Assembly: GCA_037501455.1 (NCBI GenBank)
Contig: CM074862.1
Location: forward strand, 77,216,501 to 77,280,500
DNA: 64,000 nt
Source of the DNA: Lantana camara
Lineage: Eukaryota > Streptophyta > Magnoliopsida > Lamiales > Verbenaceae
Direction of reading: 5' to 3'
The notes below the pieces were generated by a model. That model was not told the DNA's origin. It ran no database searches and saw only the letters and a list, made by a program, of their open reading frames with translations. Below, piece after piece: positions 10,454-22,939 of the stretch. Numbering within the stretch: position 1 is the stretch's first letter; every line of letters begins with the position of its first letter. The translations under genes were made by a program, and so were the position numbers.

Positions 10454-11255
10454 TGGTTCTGTTCGAAATATGGAGCAGGGCAAAATAGGGGAACTCAGGA
10501 AACAACCAATCACAACCATAAAATCATCCCAAAGTGACATGAAAAACATACCAACATTAAAACACCTCATATACCTTATCTACAACACATAAAACACAAG
10601 TTTGGGCAATTATATCCATCCAAGCAATCACACAAACCCTCCAACTATCATACATGTATATAATATCCAAATACCAAGGTACAAGCTTAGAAATTCATGA
10701 ATTCACAATGATTCTCATAAAACATCATGCTTAATCCAAGAATTCAAATCAAAGTTCAAGATTCTTAGCAAACCCTCACAAATACACACCTATATACATA
10801 CATATACCAACCCATTCAACCAACCTTGACGAAATGATGAGATGGAAATGATAAGATGATGATGGTGATGATTATGCCTTCTTGAATCTCCTATCCTCTT
10901 CTTCTAGCTTGATCAAGGTTGAATGTAATGAAATGAAAAAAAGGGTTTATGTTTGTGTAGAGATTTGGTGTGTGTTGTGTGTGAGTCTTGTGTAATGTAT
11001 TTATAAGATATATATGATATAATGTATGTAGTGTAATTATAGATATATGGTATATATGTATAAAGTAAGATATTAAGTATATTATATGTATATAGTTATT
11101 CTTAGTGCTCAAATATGTGTATATATAAAATGCACGTGTGAGTGTATTAGTGTAGGAAAAAAAATGTATATATATATATATATATAATGCATGTTTCATA
11201 ATTAAATACATGAAGTAAATGAAATGTTATCCTAAAGAAATTAATTTAAGTATAT

Positions 11256-11295
<40 letters not shown>

Positions 11296-11495
11296 ATATG
11301 TTATGAGATGAAATGTATGAATTATGCATATGTTAGAAAATGACATGAAATGAAATTAAATGGTCACATAGACAATTAGGCAATTAATCACATAATTCAT
11401 TTAGTCACATAATCCTAAGGCATGCCAACAATTCTAACACTCAAACTCACACGTTTGGCGAGCATACCTGAACGATGAGAACACGGGGTGTTACA

Positions 11496-11510
11496 ATCCT
11501 CCCCCCTTAA
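11496..11510 (-). other. Polypurine tract of the gypsy element
   Basis: The plus strand reads atcctccccccttaa directly next to the LTR. On the element's strand it is a purine run, TTAAGGGGGGAGGAT, abutting the 3' LTR start TGTAACACC. This is the expected site of plus-strand DNA priming. Confidence 0.85.
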
Positions 11511-14500
11511 AAGAATCTGGTCCCCAGATTCATTCAGACTGAAACAACTCCGGATAGAACCTCTTCATCTTATCCTCGGTTTCCCATGTGGCTTCTTCAG
11601 TTTTGTCACTTCTCCATAGTACCTTTACCAAAGGGATTTACCGGTTTCTCAACACTTGAAACTTGCTATCCAAAACCCTTACCGGCTTCTGGACAAAAGT
11701 TAAATCCGGTTGTAAATCTACTCTTCAACCTCATCAACGAACATAATTTCGGATTCATCGGGGTAATACTTCCTTAATTACGAAACATGGAAGACATTGT
11801 GAATTCCCATTATGCTCGGTGGTAGGTCCAAACGATAAGCAACTTACCCAACTCTCTCAAGAACCTCAAATGGACCTAAATATCGAGGGTTAAGCTTCCC
11901 TCCTCTTCCAATCCGAGTAAATCCTTTACGAGGAGAAGCCTTCAAGAACACTCGGTCTCCAACCTCAAACTTCAGATCCCTTCTCCTATTATCGGCATAG
12001 CTCTTTTGTCGATCCTGAGCAATCTTCATCCGTTGTTATGCCAATTGAACTTTCTCGATCATATCTCGTACTGCCTTAGAGGGTTTTTCCAACTTCTCAC
12101 CCTTCTTCTTCTTAACACCCTCTTGCTTTGTCCACTTCCATTCCTCGAGATCGAAAAACAACGGGGATCGACACTTCCGACCGTAGAGCAATTCATAGGG
12201 TGCCATACCTATGGAAGCTTGGAAGCTATTGTTGTAGGAGAACTCGATCAAAGGCAACTGTTTATCCCAAGAGGTCTGATATTTCAAAGCGCAAGCCCTT
12301 AGCAAATCCTCAAGATATCTGATCAACCTCTTGGATTGGCCATCCGTCTGCGGGTGTGAAGCGGTGCTGAACTTAAGCTTTGTATCCAACATACCTTGTA
12401 ATTCTTGCCACAGCCTCGAAGTGAACCTCGGATCCCTATCCGATACAATGCTAACCGGAATCCCATGGAGACGAACAATCTCTTTGTTATAAAGCTCGGC
12501 TAGCTTGTTAATCTTATCTGACATACGAACCGGTAAAAAGTGAGCTGACTTAGTCAGGCGATCGACAATTACCCAAATTCCGTCATAACCGGCCTTAACT
12601 CTTGGTAATCCCAAAACAAAATCCATAGTTACTTGTTCCCATTTCCATTCAGGGATAGGTAACGGCTGTAGAAGACCTCCGGGCTTCTAGTGTTCGGTTT
12701 TCACTTTCTGACAAGTCATACAATGCTTCACAAACTCGGCAACATCCTTCTTCAATCCATTCCACCAATAATATTGCTTCAAGTCCCTATACATCTTATT
12801 ATCTCCAGGGTGGATAGAGTAAGCCGATTTGTGAGCTTCTTCAAGTAACACCTTTTTCAGCTCTTCGGGAACAACCACTCTGTTCTTAAACCGAAACAAG
12901 CCCGTCTCATCATACCCAAACGGACACTCTGGATTATCTCTTGCCTTAGCAACGAGTTTCTGAATTTTTGGGTCACTCGTCTGAGCTTCAAATAACCGGT
13001 GTTTCAACTCCGGTTGTATGGTGATGTTAGTTACACGAGCCCTTACTACAATTGGCTCAACCTTACTTTCTTCATCTACTTCCAAGCCCGATAAACTAGC
13101 CTTCCTACTAAGTGCATCGGCAACAACATTAGCTTTAACGGGATGATACTTGATCGTGCACTCAAAGTCCTCAAGAGTCTCCATCCATCTCCTTTGCCTC
13201 ATATTCAAATCCTTTTGCGTGAACAAATATTGAAGACTCTTATGGTCGGTCTAAATCTCCAAAGGAATACCATACAAGTAATGTCTCCCCTTACTGAGAG
13301 CAAATACCACAGCGCCGAGTTCCAAGTCGTGTGTAGGATAGTTCTTCTCATGATCCTTTAACTTTCTAGAGGCATGTGCAATAACTTTCCCGTTTTGCAT
13401 CAAGACACAACCCAATCCTTCCTTTGAAGCATCCGTATACACCGTATAACCCTCAGCGCCTTCGGGGAAGTGTTAAGACTGGGGTTGTAGTCAACTTCTC
13501 CTTCAAGAGATTGACCTTGGGAGTGGCAATCTTCGAGAAGTCCTTCACAAATCTTCTATAATACCCCGCTAAACCCAAGAAACTTCGAACTTCCAAGGCA
13601 TTCTTTGGACTCTCCCATTTAGGCACGGTTTCAACCTTAGAAGGGTTAACTTCAATTCCCTTTGCCGAAATAACATGACCCAAGAAGAAAACCTTATCAA
13701 TCTAGAAGTCACACTTGCTGAATTTTGGGAACAACTGATTGTCTTTGAGAGTCTGCAGAACAAGCTTAAGGTGTCTTGCATGCTCCTCAGCAGACTTCGA
13801 ATACACTAGAATATCGTCTATAAAAATCACCACGAACTTATCCAAGAAGGGCCTGAATATTCTGTGCATCATGTCCATGAAAGCTGCGGGGGCATTAGTC
13901 AGACCGAACTGCATCACAACAAACTCATAATGCCCGTATCGAGTATTAAACCCTGTCTTTGGGATATCTTCTTCTCGGATTCGCAACTGGTAATATCCTT
14001 GGCGTAGATCAAGCTTGGAGTAAACCTTAGAACCTTGAAGTATATCAAACAACTCCTCGATCCGTGGAAGGGGATACTTATTCTTAACGGTCATCCGGTT
14101 CAATTCTCTATAATCTATGCACATTCTCAAGGTCCCGTCTTTCTTCTTCACAAACAGGACCGGTGCTCCCCAAGGAGATGAACTCGGACGAATGTATCCA
14201 CTCGACATTAACTCTTCAAGTTACTTCTTCAACTCCTTCAACTCAGTAGGAGCCATCCTATAAGGGGTTTTAGAAAAAGGCTTAGCATCCGGATACAAAT
14301 CGATCACAAACCTAATTTCTTGTTCCGGAGGTAAAGACCCTAAACTCTCCTGGGAGACACTCGAGAAAGTCCTTCACTACATCCGTTTCCTCAAGTTTAG
14401 CCTGATCCTTTGGCTTGTTCAGAATATAGGCTAAGAAACCCGAAGCACCATCACGAATCATCTTAGAATCCTCGGTGAAGGACAACAAAGAAGGAGTCTT

Positions 14501-14929
14501 CAAATTCAAACCCATGAACACATCTGAACCTAACTGAACTCTCTTAGCCCGACAATCAACCTTGGCGTCATGCTAGAAAAGCCAATCCATACCCAAAATC
14601 GCTCCATACCGACTCATGGGCATCTCAATGAAGTCCGTAAAAAAGTCACGACCCTCAATAATTACCGGAACTCCCTTAAACACCCGATCAGAAATAAGGC
14701 TCCCCCCAATGGGGAACTAATCACATAGCAAGTAGAGGTACAAGCAATAGGTAAACACAAAGAAGCAGCTATGCTACGAGAAAGAAAGGAATGTGTGGCT
14801 CCAGGATCAAACAATGTATGTATGTTTGTGCCATGAATGTATATGGTACCTTCAACGAAGGTGACGGGATCAACCTCTGCGTCTTGCTCCTCGCCATCAA
14901 TGGCATAAGCTCTAGCCCGAACCATCGGT
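11511..14929 (-). pseudogene. gypsy pol remnant: protease, RT, RNase H, integrase, chromodomain
   Basis: Reading right to left: protease (14925-14662) with a DPGATHSFLS motif, where Asp-Pro-Gly replaces the usual D-T/S-G; reverse transcriptase (about 14208-13702) with [13 protein letters not shown] and an FIDD active site; RNase H (about 13442-13251) starting [10 protein letters not shown]; integrase with a His-Cys zinc finger ending CMTCQKV (about 12830-12690); and the core (12626-12036) with MDFVLGLP, DRLTKSAHF and VSDRDPRFTS. A C-terminal segment has GDRVFLKASP and, past 11844, wording that fits a chromodomain (EEATWE). Stops and frameshifts separate most pieces: a TAG at about 13250, and breaks near 12650, 13450 and 13690. 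It is a dead polyprotein. The order PR-RT-RH-IN plus the chromodomain place it among Ty3/gypsy chromoviruses. The finer clade (perhaps Tekay) is inferred. Confidence 0.9.
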
Positions 14930-14934
14930 CTCTG

Positions 14935-17060
14935 TGTTGGGAATAGTATCCTAGAAAGCTATTATGCTTTGGGGCTTTCCCTATATCACAGACAATCTTT
15001 GAATAATATACGAACGATAATAATCACAGGCGAACACTTCTTATGTGCCAATACGTGTTTTGTATGTTTCCATTACGTGCGCATGTCTAGAACTTCCCTA
15101 ATCTGATGAGGCCGTTAAAAACTTTGTCATTATGGGAATGACACATGAAACAAGTTCTTAACTGCATATGCGAGGATTAGAAACTTCTCCAAGTCAATGA
15201 GGCCGACAGACAGTGGGAGAGTCGACCTTGCCTCTGTTGAGACTTGCTTGTGTAGCTGTGTCCTTAAGAAGGATCATCTTGTTTCATGGGGTGTAAAGTG
15301 CATAAGTTGATGCGTACACAATACACAAGGGTGCTTGTTGTAAGAACAAGTTCACTGAGAGTGCCCCGCGTGAGAAGATTCCTAAATGGGAAAGGAAGTT
15401 TCCTGAAACTTCCTGATTAGGAAATATCTCACATGTCAATGACGTGAGGAATTAATCCTTAGACTTGAGATTCTACATTGTCTCATATGAGCTAACTCTA
15501 TAATCTTTGATATAGGCTCAAAAGGGTGTCGCCATATAGACACCTGAACCACGTCCTATATTAGGATTACACAAGTGGCATATGAGAATTGTTGGAATCA
15601 ATAAAGGACCTACACTTGCTGTAAGCAAGATGATCTCTTATTACACAAGTCATTCATGATTCCATATCCTAAAATCCTTGTGCAAGGTGGTTAGATCAAG
15701 ACATCAAGAAAATGGAGTTTTCTTGGATTGAGATCAAATGGAATATGAAGTGAACTTTGTTTTAAGATTAAGTTTAGTAGGGCTCTCCATATTCTCATGC
15801 CCTAGATCTTAATCGAGAGATAGGATGGTAGGAGGATCGTATCCCATATGATGCCATTGACTGAAAATATACATTCACATTTCGGGTAGGGGTCACACAC
15901 CTGTTGCTAGACTATGGGTGCATGATCTGTGAGGTAATTAATTAATAAGTGTATTAATTAATTAGGTTCACTGCTAACTGAAATTGAACCTAGAGGGTTA
16001 CATATAAATACCGGGTTCAAAGGGTATTCAGGAAAGATCAAATAGTTGATCGAGACGAGACCACAGTGTAAAGTACACGTGTAGAATGTCAAGAGCGTCG
16101 TTTGGACGCATGGCTTCAATTATGGAATTGAGCCATGTGTTAATTAATTTGAGAATTAATTATTGAGTCCAAATATAATTAATTAGAGAATTAATTATAA
16201 AGCCCATTTATAATTAATTAGAAAATTAATCCCTAATATAATTAAAGTTTTAATTATAAGGTCTAAAGAAATTAATTGGAGAATTAATTTTAGCCCATTA
16301 GAATTAATTGGTGAATTAATTCTAAATCCCATTGTGGAATTAATTCTAAGTATTTATTTATTTAGGTTATTCTAATTTGATTAGAATAAATGAATAAATA
16401 AATATCTTCTATTATTGTTCTAGTGAATATTAATTCGAATATGATTAGAATAAATATTATTAGAATAAGATATTAATTATTATTAGAATAATTAATATTC
16501 CTAAATTAGTTAGGAATTGTTTTCTAGAAGGAATAATATTTATTATTTTGAATAAAAATCCTATTACTTGAAGGAAAAGAAAAGATAGAAGAAAAGTCAA
16601 AAGTTGGAATCCGATTCCAACTAGGGTTGGGGAGTTCGAACCCTAGGCTATAAATAAGCCAAGGGGTTCGAATTTTTAGAGCTTACGCGTGACCTTGATC
16701 ACGCCCAGACTTCAGGGAATTTCGGGGATAATTCTCTTGCTCGCCTTTAACTCGTTTCTTGTTTCTTTAATACACATGTTATAGTACTAGCATACTCACT
16801 GACATGATTTGAATCTAGGTTGGTGTGGATTAATACGCTAAAGGATTTCTACTTTGGAATCTCGAAGAAAGAATCAAGAAATGCGGATTTTCATGCCGCA
16901 TGAAGAACGTTTGAGGGCGGCTCAATACGTTTCAAGAAAGCTTCAATTCGTGTGAGTTTCTTGAGTCCCAACGTTACGATATGAACATTGCAAGTCTTTT
17001 AGATCCCTTTTGAAAAAAAAATTTAAACTTCCGCTGCGTTTACTCTGTTGTTTTCCAACA
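14935..17060 (+). repeat. 5' LTR of copia element 1 (2126 bp)
   Basis: It begins TGTTGGGAATAG, ends TTTTCCAACA and is followed directly by AGTGGTATCAGAGCCACC. A TATA box candidate, CTATAAATA, lies near 16649 in the right place for LTR transcription. The middle (16138-16540) is crowded with AATTAATT palindromes. The matching 3' LTR is 22940-23730 plus 30032-31392. The two differ by scattered substitutions and by two short indels (12 and about 15 bp), so the insertion is not very recent. Confidence 0.93.
15394..15413 (+). other. Inverted repeat GGAAGTTTC-GAAACTTCC in LTR
   Basis: A 9-bp perfect stem with a two-base loop. The same stem with a longer, itself paired loop occurs in the copia 2 LTR at 55849-55880 and 63885-63916. 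Confidence 0.75.
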
Positions 17061-17078
17061 AGTGGTATCAGAGCCACC
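17061..17078 (+). other. Primer-binding site (tRNA-iMet type)
   Basis: AGTGGTATCAGAGCCACC directly follows the LTR. TGGTATCAGAGC is complementary to the 3' end of plant initiator methionine tRNA, the usual copia primer. Confidence 0.9.
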
Positions 17079-17329
17079 TTGCAACGTTCGTAATGTATCT
17101 TTACTGCTTTTGAATTTTGACAGAAAATTCTTGAATTTGGATGATTGTTATGTATTGTTGGTTTTTGTTTGAAATACGAATCAGCCGGATCAATACTATT
17201 TCTTGAAAATTACTGAAAAACTATTTTCGTATTAATCTGGTTTTAACCTGTTTTAATCTGGATTATTTAGAATTGTTTTAATTCGAAACTGAAATGGTGA
17301 ATCTTGGAAATTACGATACGAAAATTGAG

Positions 17330-17660
17330 AGACGCGACGGGGTATTGCCGAGCCCGACCGCGCGCGGCCTAGCGCGCTTTGCGCTGCCCCGCCATGACTG
17401 CCTCGCCCGCTTAGCATCCACCCGGCAGCGCGCGTGGGCGGCGCACAGCCAGCGCGCAAGGCGTGCGCACACGCATAGCGATGTTGCGCAGCGTGCACGG
17501 CCAAGCGCGCAAGGCTCTGTACTGCTGCGCGGCGCTGCTGCCTTTGTGCTACTCCCGCGTGGGCTGTGTGCGCAGGGAGGTCTGCTCGCGCGCGCCTTGT
17601 GCGTGCGCTTGGGGGCAGCCCCACGCGCCTCGTGCGGGCCGTTCCGGTTGGCTTTTCGTT
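17330..17660. other. GC-rich island in copia leader
   Basis: Roughly 330 bp of very GC-rich sequence, with GCGCGC and CGCGC runs, stands in an otherwise AT-rich element. Because stops are rare in such sequence, alanine/arginine-rich frames stay open on both strands, but none resembles a protein. A similar island occurs at 57620-57870 at the same relative place in copia 2. Confidence 0.7.
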
Positions 17661-18780
17661 TCGTGTTTCAGGGTTCGAAAAATCCCGTTTTATAAAATCT
17701 GATTTTATTTTAAAATTTGATTTCAATTTTATAAAATTATTTATTTGAAATAATTATAAAATTTGGGATTTTTATGAATTAAAGTCAAGTTCTAATTTTT
17801 TGAGAAAATATTAAATATCACTTTGAATGATATTTTTGACAAAAATTTAATTTTTAAAATTAATTGAGTTTTGTCATGATCCGAATTCGTGTTTTGAATA
17901 AATTCTTGAATAGTGAATTATATTCAAATTACTTAAGTTATTGTAACTTGAAGTCAAGGGAATTTTAAATTTAATTGGTAAATTTAAATTCAAGCGGATG
18001 CATGCTAGTTTAGGTGATCATGGGTTAGTCTTATGTATGTTTTAAATTCTGCACATGGATGATTTCAATTGGGGTCAGAGCCCTATATTTGCTTTATTTC
18101 AATTGGGGTTGGAGCCCTACTTATGTGCATACTGTTATGTGATTATTATGTGGCGTTCCTTATTATTGTTTTTGGGCTGGGGTATGCCCCGTGTACTTGT
18201 CTATGGTCAATATGAAGATTGAGCCATATTACTTTATGTTAAGAGAGTAGAACTTAGGAAGTGGGGATTTTTCTTTTCATTTTGGAGACAAGCACCCAAG
18301 GAGCAAGAAGGATCCACAATGAACACTTGAAGAACGGTGCCCATAAGAGAAGACCCCTCAAAATGTTTAGAAGGGTTTCTATTAATGTAATAGATAGGGT
18401 TTTCCATTAAATTCTGTACCCCTATGTGATATGAACTGTTTTATATGGCATGAATGTTAGAACTAGCAATTATGGAGTGGCTCCCATAATTGCACATAAG
18501 ATAGCATACCCATGATCATCTCATATTAGTATCATGCTAGGACATGTTATCTGCTAATTGTTTCTGTGATGCATTTTATGTGAAACTGCATTAATCAAGA
18601 CAATTAAAAATGGATAACTGTACATGTTGGTGAGGTTAAGACTGGACAACTCTCCGGTTAATTCGAAAAACCCTAATTAAAATATTGAGCAACTTTCGAA
18701 TAAATAGGTATTCTATTACGGTAATAAAATTCCTAGCATTCCATCAATAGGATTTAAGAGTTAGTAGGTAAGCTAATTGT

Positions 18781-19107
18781 TGTCTCACGAGTTGTGGGGT
18801 AAGTAGTGCAGCCTATTAAATCTTAGTTTCTTGATTGATCACCTTAGGTGATTAATATTTCTTGATCATTTTAGAATGGGCGATGTCTCACGAGTCGTGG
18901 GTCGTTCTGGACTAAGTTTGATTGAGATCTTATGCTTGATGGGTCCTGCTCAACACTGAAGTAGATATGGATGTCTCACGAGTCGTGGGTCCATGATTGA
19001 AAGTTCGGTGATGCAAAAACATTATTAGGAATTCCATAAAGATGGAATTGGCATCTTAGTACCTACCTAAAGATTCTTAGACCTTTGGATGTCTCACGAG
19101 TCGTGGG
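18781..19107 (+). repeat. Four copies of a TGTCTCACGAGTCGTGGG motif
   Basis: Copies start at 18781 (one changed base), 18884, 18972 and 19090; the last three are identical over 18 bases. Each holds the near-palindrome CACGA-G-TCGTG. Spacings are 103, 88 and 118 bp. In copia 2 the counterparts start at 59023, 59116, 59203 and 59317, with spacings of 93, 87 and 114. Confidence 0.9.
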
Positions 19108-20137
19108 TCCAAAACTAAGGATGCTTGGGATCCTAGTACCTACTGAGAAAACAAGTTTCTTCCAAGGTCGTTTGGGATTTATAGACCTTCTAAAAACGGT
19201 GGGAGCCACATACGATAAAAGACCTAATCCTATGTGTTACGTTATTATTCAATATGCTCACATTTTCTCTGCTTAGCATTTAGGTTGTAGTTCTGTGATT
19301 GTCTACAAGTTGAAATGCGACCCATTAGTATCCATCCTTGAGTCAAATAAGTTGACTAAAGTCCTAACCACTCTGATTAGCTTCGAATCTTAAAATCCAT
19401 TTTAGATTCCAAAGAGAAAATTGTTCTCTATTAGGCGAACCTTTTACCTATTGTGAAAATTCGACCTAGGCTAAAGAGAAGCAATTGAAAAGTGAAAGGA
19501 AATTCTTCAAACACTTAAGAGCAATTGCACTCCCTCATAAATGTTTTACAAGGTATAACACATTATAGGAACACTTAAGAGCAACTGTACTCTCTTGCGA
19601 GCGTGTTACAAAGTATAACACATCGAAGGAATTGTTCCATATTTGTATGAAGGAATACACTTGTAACGTGGGCTGAAAGTCCTCACAGAGGAGGACCTTG
19701 CAGCGACGTAGCACACTAAAAAACGAGTTCTTGGTTCACTGATTGCTTGAATTGCTTCTATCATCATTTTAGACCCCTTTTGCTCAATCTTAGATGATGC
19801 TATTGTAGCATAGTTGATCAAATTAGTTGATAACTCAAGAGAGCATCCTTATGAAGGACTAAAAGGTAATGATGATTAGTTCTTCTTCTAAAACCTATTG
19901 AGGTAAAGGCATCAAGGCCAAAGAAGAGCAAACCCTTAAAACCCCGATGGAGGGGTGAGAGAAGGGAAAGCCTAAAAGAAAGATCAGACTTTAGCTTCCA
20001 TATTGGCAAACTAGGGCCTTGGAAAGGAACTGCAAAGAGTATAAGGATACTTCGTGTGTCTCTCGTTATAGAAATTCCGATAGGATCAGAATTCACTAGT
20101 ATTGTGTTGATTTAGCATAAGCATTTATGCAAAAACA

Positions 20138-20172
20138 AAAAAAAAAAAACACACACACACACACACACACAA
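20138..20172. repeat. A-run and (AC)n microsatellite
   Basis: A run of A (about 12) followed by about eleven AC repeats within the degenerate copia interior. Confidence 0.85.
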
Positions 20173-20991
20173 AGCATTGATGTTTGGAACATACAACGAG
20201 ATAACATAAGTAAGTAAGATGACAAAGTTTCGAATAACTTTGGAATGTTATAAATAGGATTAGCAAGTTAATCAGCTTAGGATCATTATATGACAATGAA
20301 CTCAAAGACTTAACTTCCTAAGAATCCTATTTTAAGGGAAACGCTCTCTAAAACTCGTTTATATGAAACGACAAGACGTCCCATATCATGTATGGATTTT
20401 GATCCATACTTATGATGGATTTCGATCCATGGTTATGATTTTGGATTGCTTAATGTAAGCAATAGACAAAATCAATAGTTTAATCATTATGAATGTTTGT
20501 ACTTACTGAAGTACAAATCTGAAACTCTTGTGAAATTATTAGAATTTCAGAATAAGGAAGGTTAGGAACCTTAGTAGTCGTAAGACATAGGCAGCTCGAT
20601 TGGATCGAGTTAGCAGATATCTTAGTGACTAACTCCTTAGTAATCTTAAGAGATAATAGGATTATCCCTCAGTAAGCTCATTCAAGAATAACTTGGTATT
20701 TTTGAATAAAGGAACATGACCCTATAGGATATGGTTCATTCCTTGTTAAGCTCTACTCTCTTACCTTCATTCTGAACTTATGCTTCAGAATATGCAGTTG
20801 GGATTTTGAATCTTGCACATTCCAAATTAGTCCCTTAAATGCACTATGAATTGTGGCTTTCAAAATTCCCTAATAATTCTTATCTTAGAATTTTGGGATT
20901 GACTTCTTATTTAAAGAGGACAGTGGGAGTCTTCTTAAGTGAAGGAGACAGTGGGAGATAGACTTAAAACAAGTTCAAGTTTATCTGAACA

Positions 20992-21156
20992 GTTAACGGG
21001 CGTTACCACTGCCTGTGACCATAGGCAGTAATGCCCGTTACTTGGTACAGAGGCTCAAACAAAGGAGGTAACGACCGTTACCACTGCCTGTGACCACAGG
21101 CAGTAACACCCGTTACTTGGAACAGAGGCTCGAACAAAGGTCGTAATGGGCGTTAC
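20992..21156. repeat. Array of five GTAACGGNCGTTAC palindromes, 75-bp period
   Basis: Palindromes start near 20993, 21028, 21068, 21103 and 21143 (spacing 35, 40, 35, 40). Between the members of each pair lies a second inverted repeat, CTGCCTGT...ACAGGCAG, with an 8-bp stem in the second unit at 21085-21104. The array sits inside the degenerate copia pol, where the related copy 55390-64000 has no equivalent, so it was probably added after the two diverged. Confidence 0.92.
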
Positions 21157-22260
21157 CCAAACAATACATATATTATTATTTTGCAAATCTTTGGAACAAA
21201 TGTTGTTTGTTCTAAGGAGTGTATCTCTCTTGAGTCTTCTTAATTGAAGGAGAAACTGAGAGATAAGATTGAAACTAGTTCAAATCTGTGCAAACAATAT
21301 AGAATATTGTTTCTGTGATTCTTTTGAACAAATGTTGTTTGTTTTAAAGAATATACCTTTCTTTGGGAATTGTTCCTAAGAGAGAAGAAAGGTAAGCCCA
21401 AAGACTTCAAAAGGTTTGAGGCCATAACCCACGCCACAAATAGGAAGATATAAACCGTTCTGATAAAACTTCGCCAATCTTGAGAGATAGTACACGAGTG
21501 AACTCTCCTCCCTCGATGCGTTCAGAACGCATTCCTAGATAGCCTATAAGATAATCTGGTTTTCACCATGAAATCTTCTAAAGTGGATACTGATCCATTT
21601 ACCCTGTCGGGAGGCGCTGTCAGATTTGGAATCTGAGCAGTGGAAACAATTATGAAATCTGAAATGGATTCCATATAGTCAAACTAAGTTTGGACCTCAG
21701 TTGATCTACTTGATAAGATCAAGCTTGTCTTATCAATATGAGATTGATGAAGACATAAATATGGAACATCCATGGATTTCACATTTAGTGGGAGTAAGCA
21801 AAAGGTTTGCAGACTCCAAATGGTCAATTTATGAAATTGAATCGGGCTTCTAGGAATTAGAGTATTCGAATTAGTGAAAGAGTCAAAGTTGTTTGACTTG
21901 AAATTCGAACAAAGTGTGTACAAGAAAGTGTTGGAGACTAGAAGTTCAGTTTTTGGTACTTTGTGAAGATGACATCCTTCTTATTGGGAATACAAAGGAT
22001 GACATAAAAGTCACCAAAGCTTGGTTAGGAACCATTTTGAGATGAAAGATCTAGGTGATGGATCCTACATTCTCGAGACAAATATCTATGGAGATAGATT
22101 TAAGAGAATAATAGGAATATCACAGTCGAGGTACATAAACGTTGTACTAAATTGGTTTAGTATGGAAGATTCCTACAGAATTTCGAATGGACAATGGAGC
22201 ATCTCTTTTGAAGAGGATGTGCCCTAAAATAGCTCATAGAAAGTTAGAATGTCCAAGACC

Positions 22261-22925
22261 CTTTTATGGAAAAGGGAGCATAATGTATGTAAAATTATGT
22301 ACGCGGCTAGATTTGGCGCAGCACATAGCGTAATAGGCCAATTCTAAATGTAACCTTAGAGAAGGTCACTGGATTGCTGTAAAAATACCCTCAGAATACT
22401 TTAGAAGAAATGAGGATATGTTTTAAGAGTCTAGCAAGATCTTGTCATTAAAGGATATTTTGATGTAATCATAAAAAACATAGATATTGATCTATGAGAG
22501 GATACGCAGTCTGCCTAGATGGTAGAATAGTGCTTTGGAAAGTGTTCCAATCGAGAGGCATTATAGATTCGATTATAAGGTTGAATACTTAGTCGTATTG
22601 AATACCACTAAGTTAAGTGCTTGGGTAAGAAACTCCATCTAACGGGTAGATGTAGTTCCTAGCATGACACAACACCATTATCATATTGTATGATAAAATG
22701 GATGGTTGCTCGAGTAAGAGAACTGAGACCTCACCAAGGGACCAGACGCTTGATTATGAATCACGTGAATAAGGAAATCATGTTTCCTTTATGATGTGCA
22801 AATTAGAAACATTCACATCAGCAGAGAATATAGCAGATCCACTTTGGAAACGACCAAAGTCAATAAGGTTCTAAAGGTACATCTTGAGAAGGTAGGACCT
22901 AGAATGGACCTGAAAGGCTTTCACG
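22261..22925 (+). pseudogene. Degenerate copia RNase H region
   Basis: Wording that parallels the copia 2 RNase H end (about 62690-63400) is scattered through here in shifted frames, including a trace of the 'tcagcagagaa' segment near 22818 and the 'ggcttt' segment before the polypurine tract. No frame stays open. Confidence 0.55.
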
Positions 22926-22939
22926 GGCAAGTGGGAGAT
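22926..22939 (+). other. Polypurine tract of copia element 1
   Basis: 'ggcaagtgggagat' directly before the 3' LTR TGTTGGG. The same tract precedes the copia 2 3' LTR near 63412-63425. Confidence 0.8.

Larger units (their letters stand above)
8885..11495 (-). repeat. 3' LTR of the gypsy element (2611 bp)
   Basis: On the plus strand the LTR begins TGTAGCACC and ends GGTGTTACA, so on the element's strand it is TGTAACACC...GGTGCTACA. It matches the interrupted LTR at 32629-42351 base by base with scattered substitutions. It contains the palindrome array at 10236-10453, TA microsatellites near 11165-11186 and 11259-11292, a hairpin block at 9582-9625 and a second hairpin at 9299-9314. A polypurine tract sits immediately to its right. 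Confidence 0.93.
17079..19309 (+). other. Long non-coding leader of copia element 1
   Basis: About 2.2 kb separates the primer-binding site from the first gag-like wording. It contains the GC-rich island (17330-17660), short A/T-rich stretches, and the four-copy CACGAGTCGTG motif at 18781-19107. Long leaders of this type recur in the copia 2 element (57344-59490). No protein is supported. Confidence 0.7.
19310..22260 (+). pseudogene. Degenerate copia gag-pol
   Basis: Traces of gag begin at about 19320, where wording parallels the copia 2 gag start (LVSILESNKLTG in that copy). Further fragments parallel copia 2 integrase and reverse transcriptase at 20440-20950, 21480-21700 and 21740-22230. 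The clearest open frame, 22021-22227, encodes FEMKDLGDGSYILETNIYGDR, the RT 3' end. Every region is shifted, truncated or missing, and no catalytic motif is complete. A segment near 20930-21000 is partly repeated at 21230-21300. The protein cannot be made. Confidence 0.8.

Noticed and set aside
12006..12322. Plus-strand frames over the gypsy integrase
   Set aside because: Shadows of the minus-strand integrase.
17253..17726. Open frames on both strands rich in Ala and Arg in the GC-rich island
   Set aside because: Stop codons are rare in such GC-rich DNA. The frames overlap on opposite strands and match no protein I recognise.
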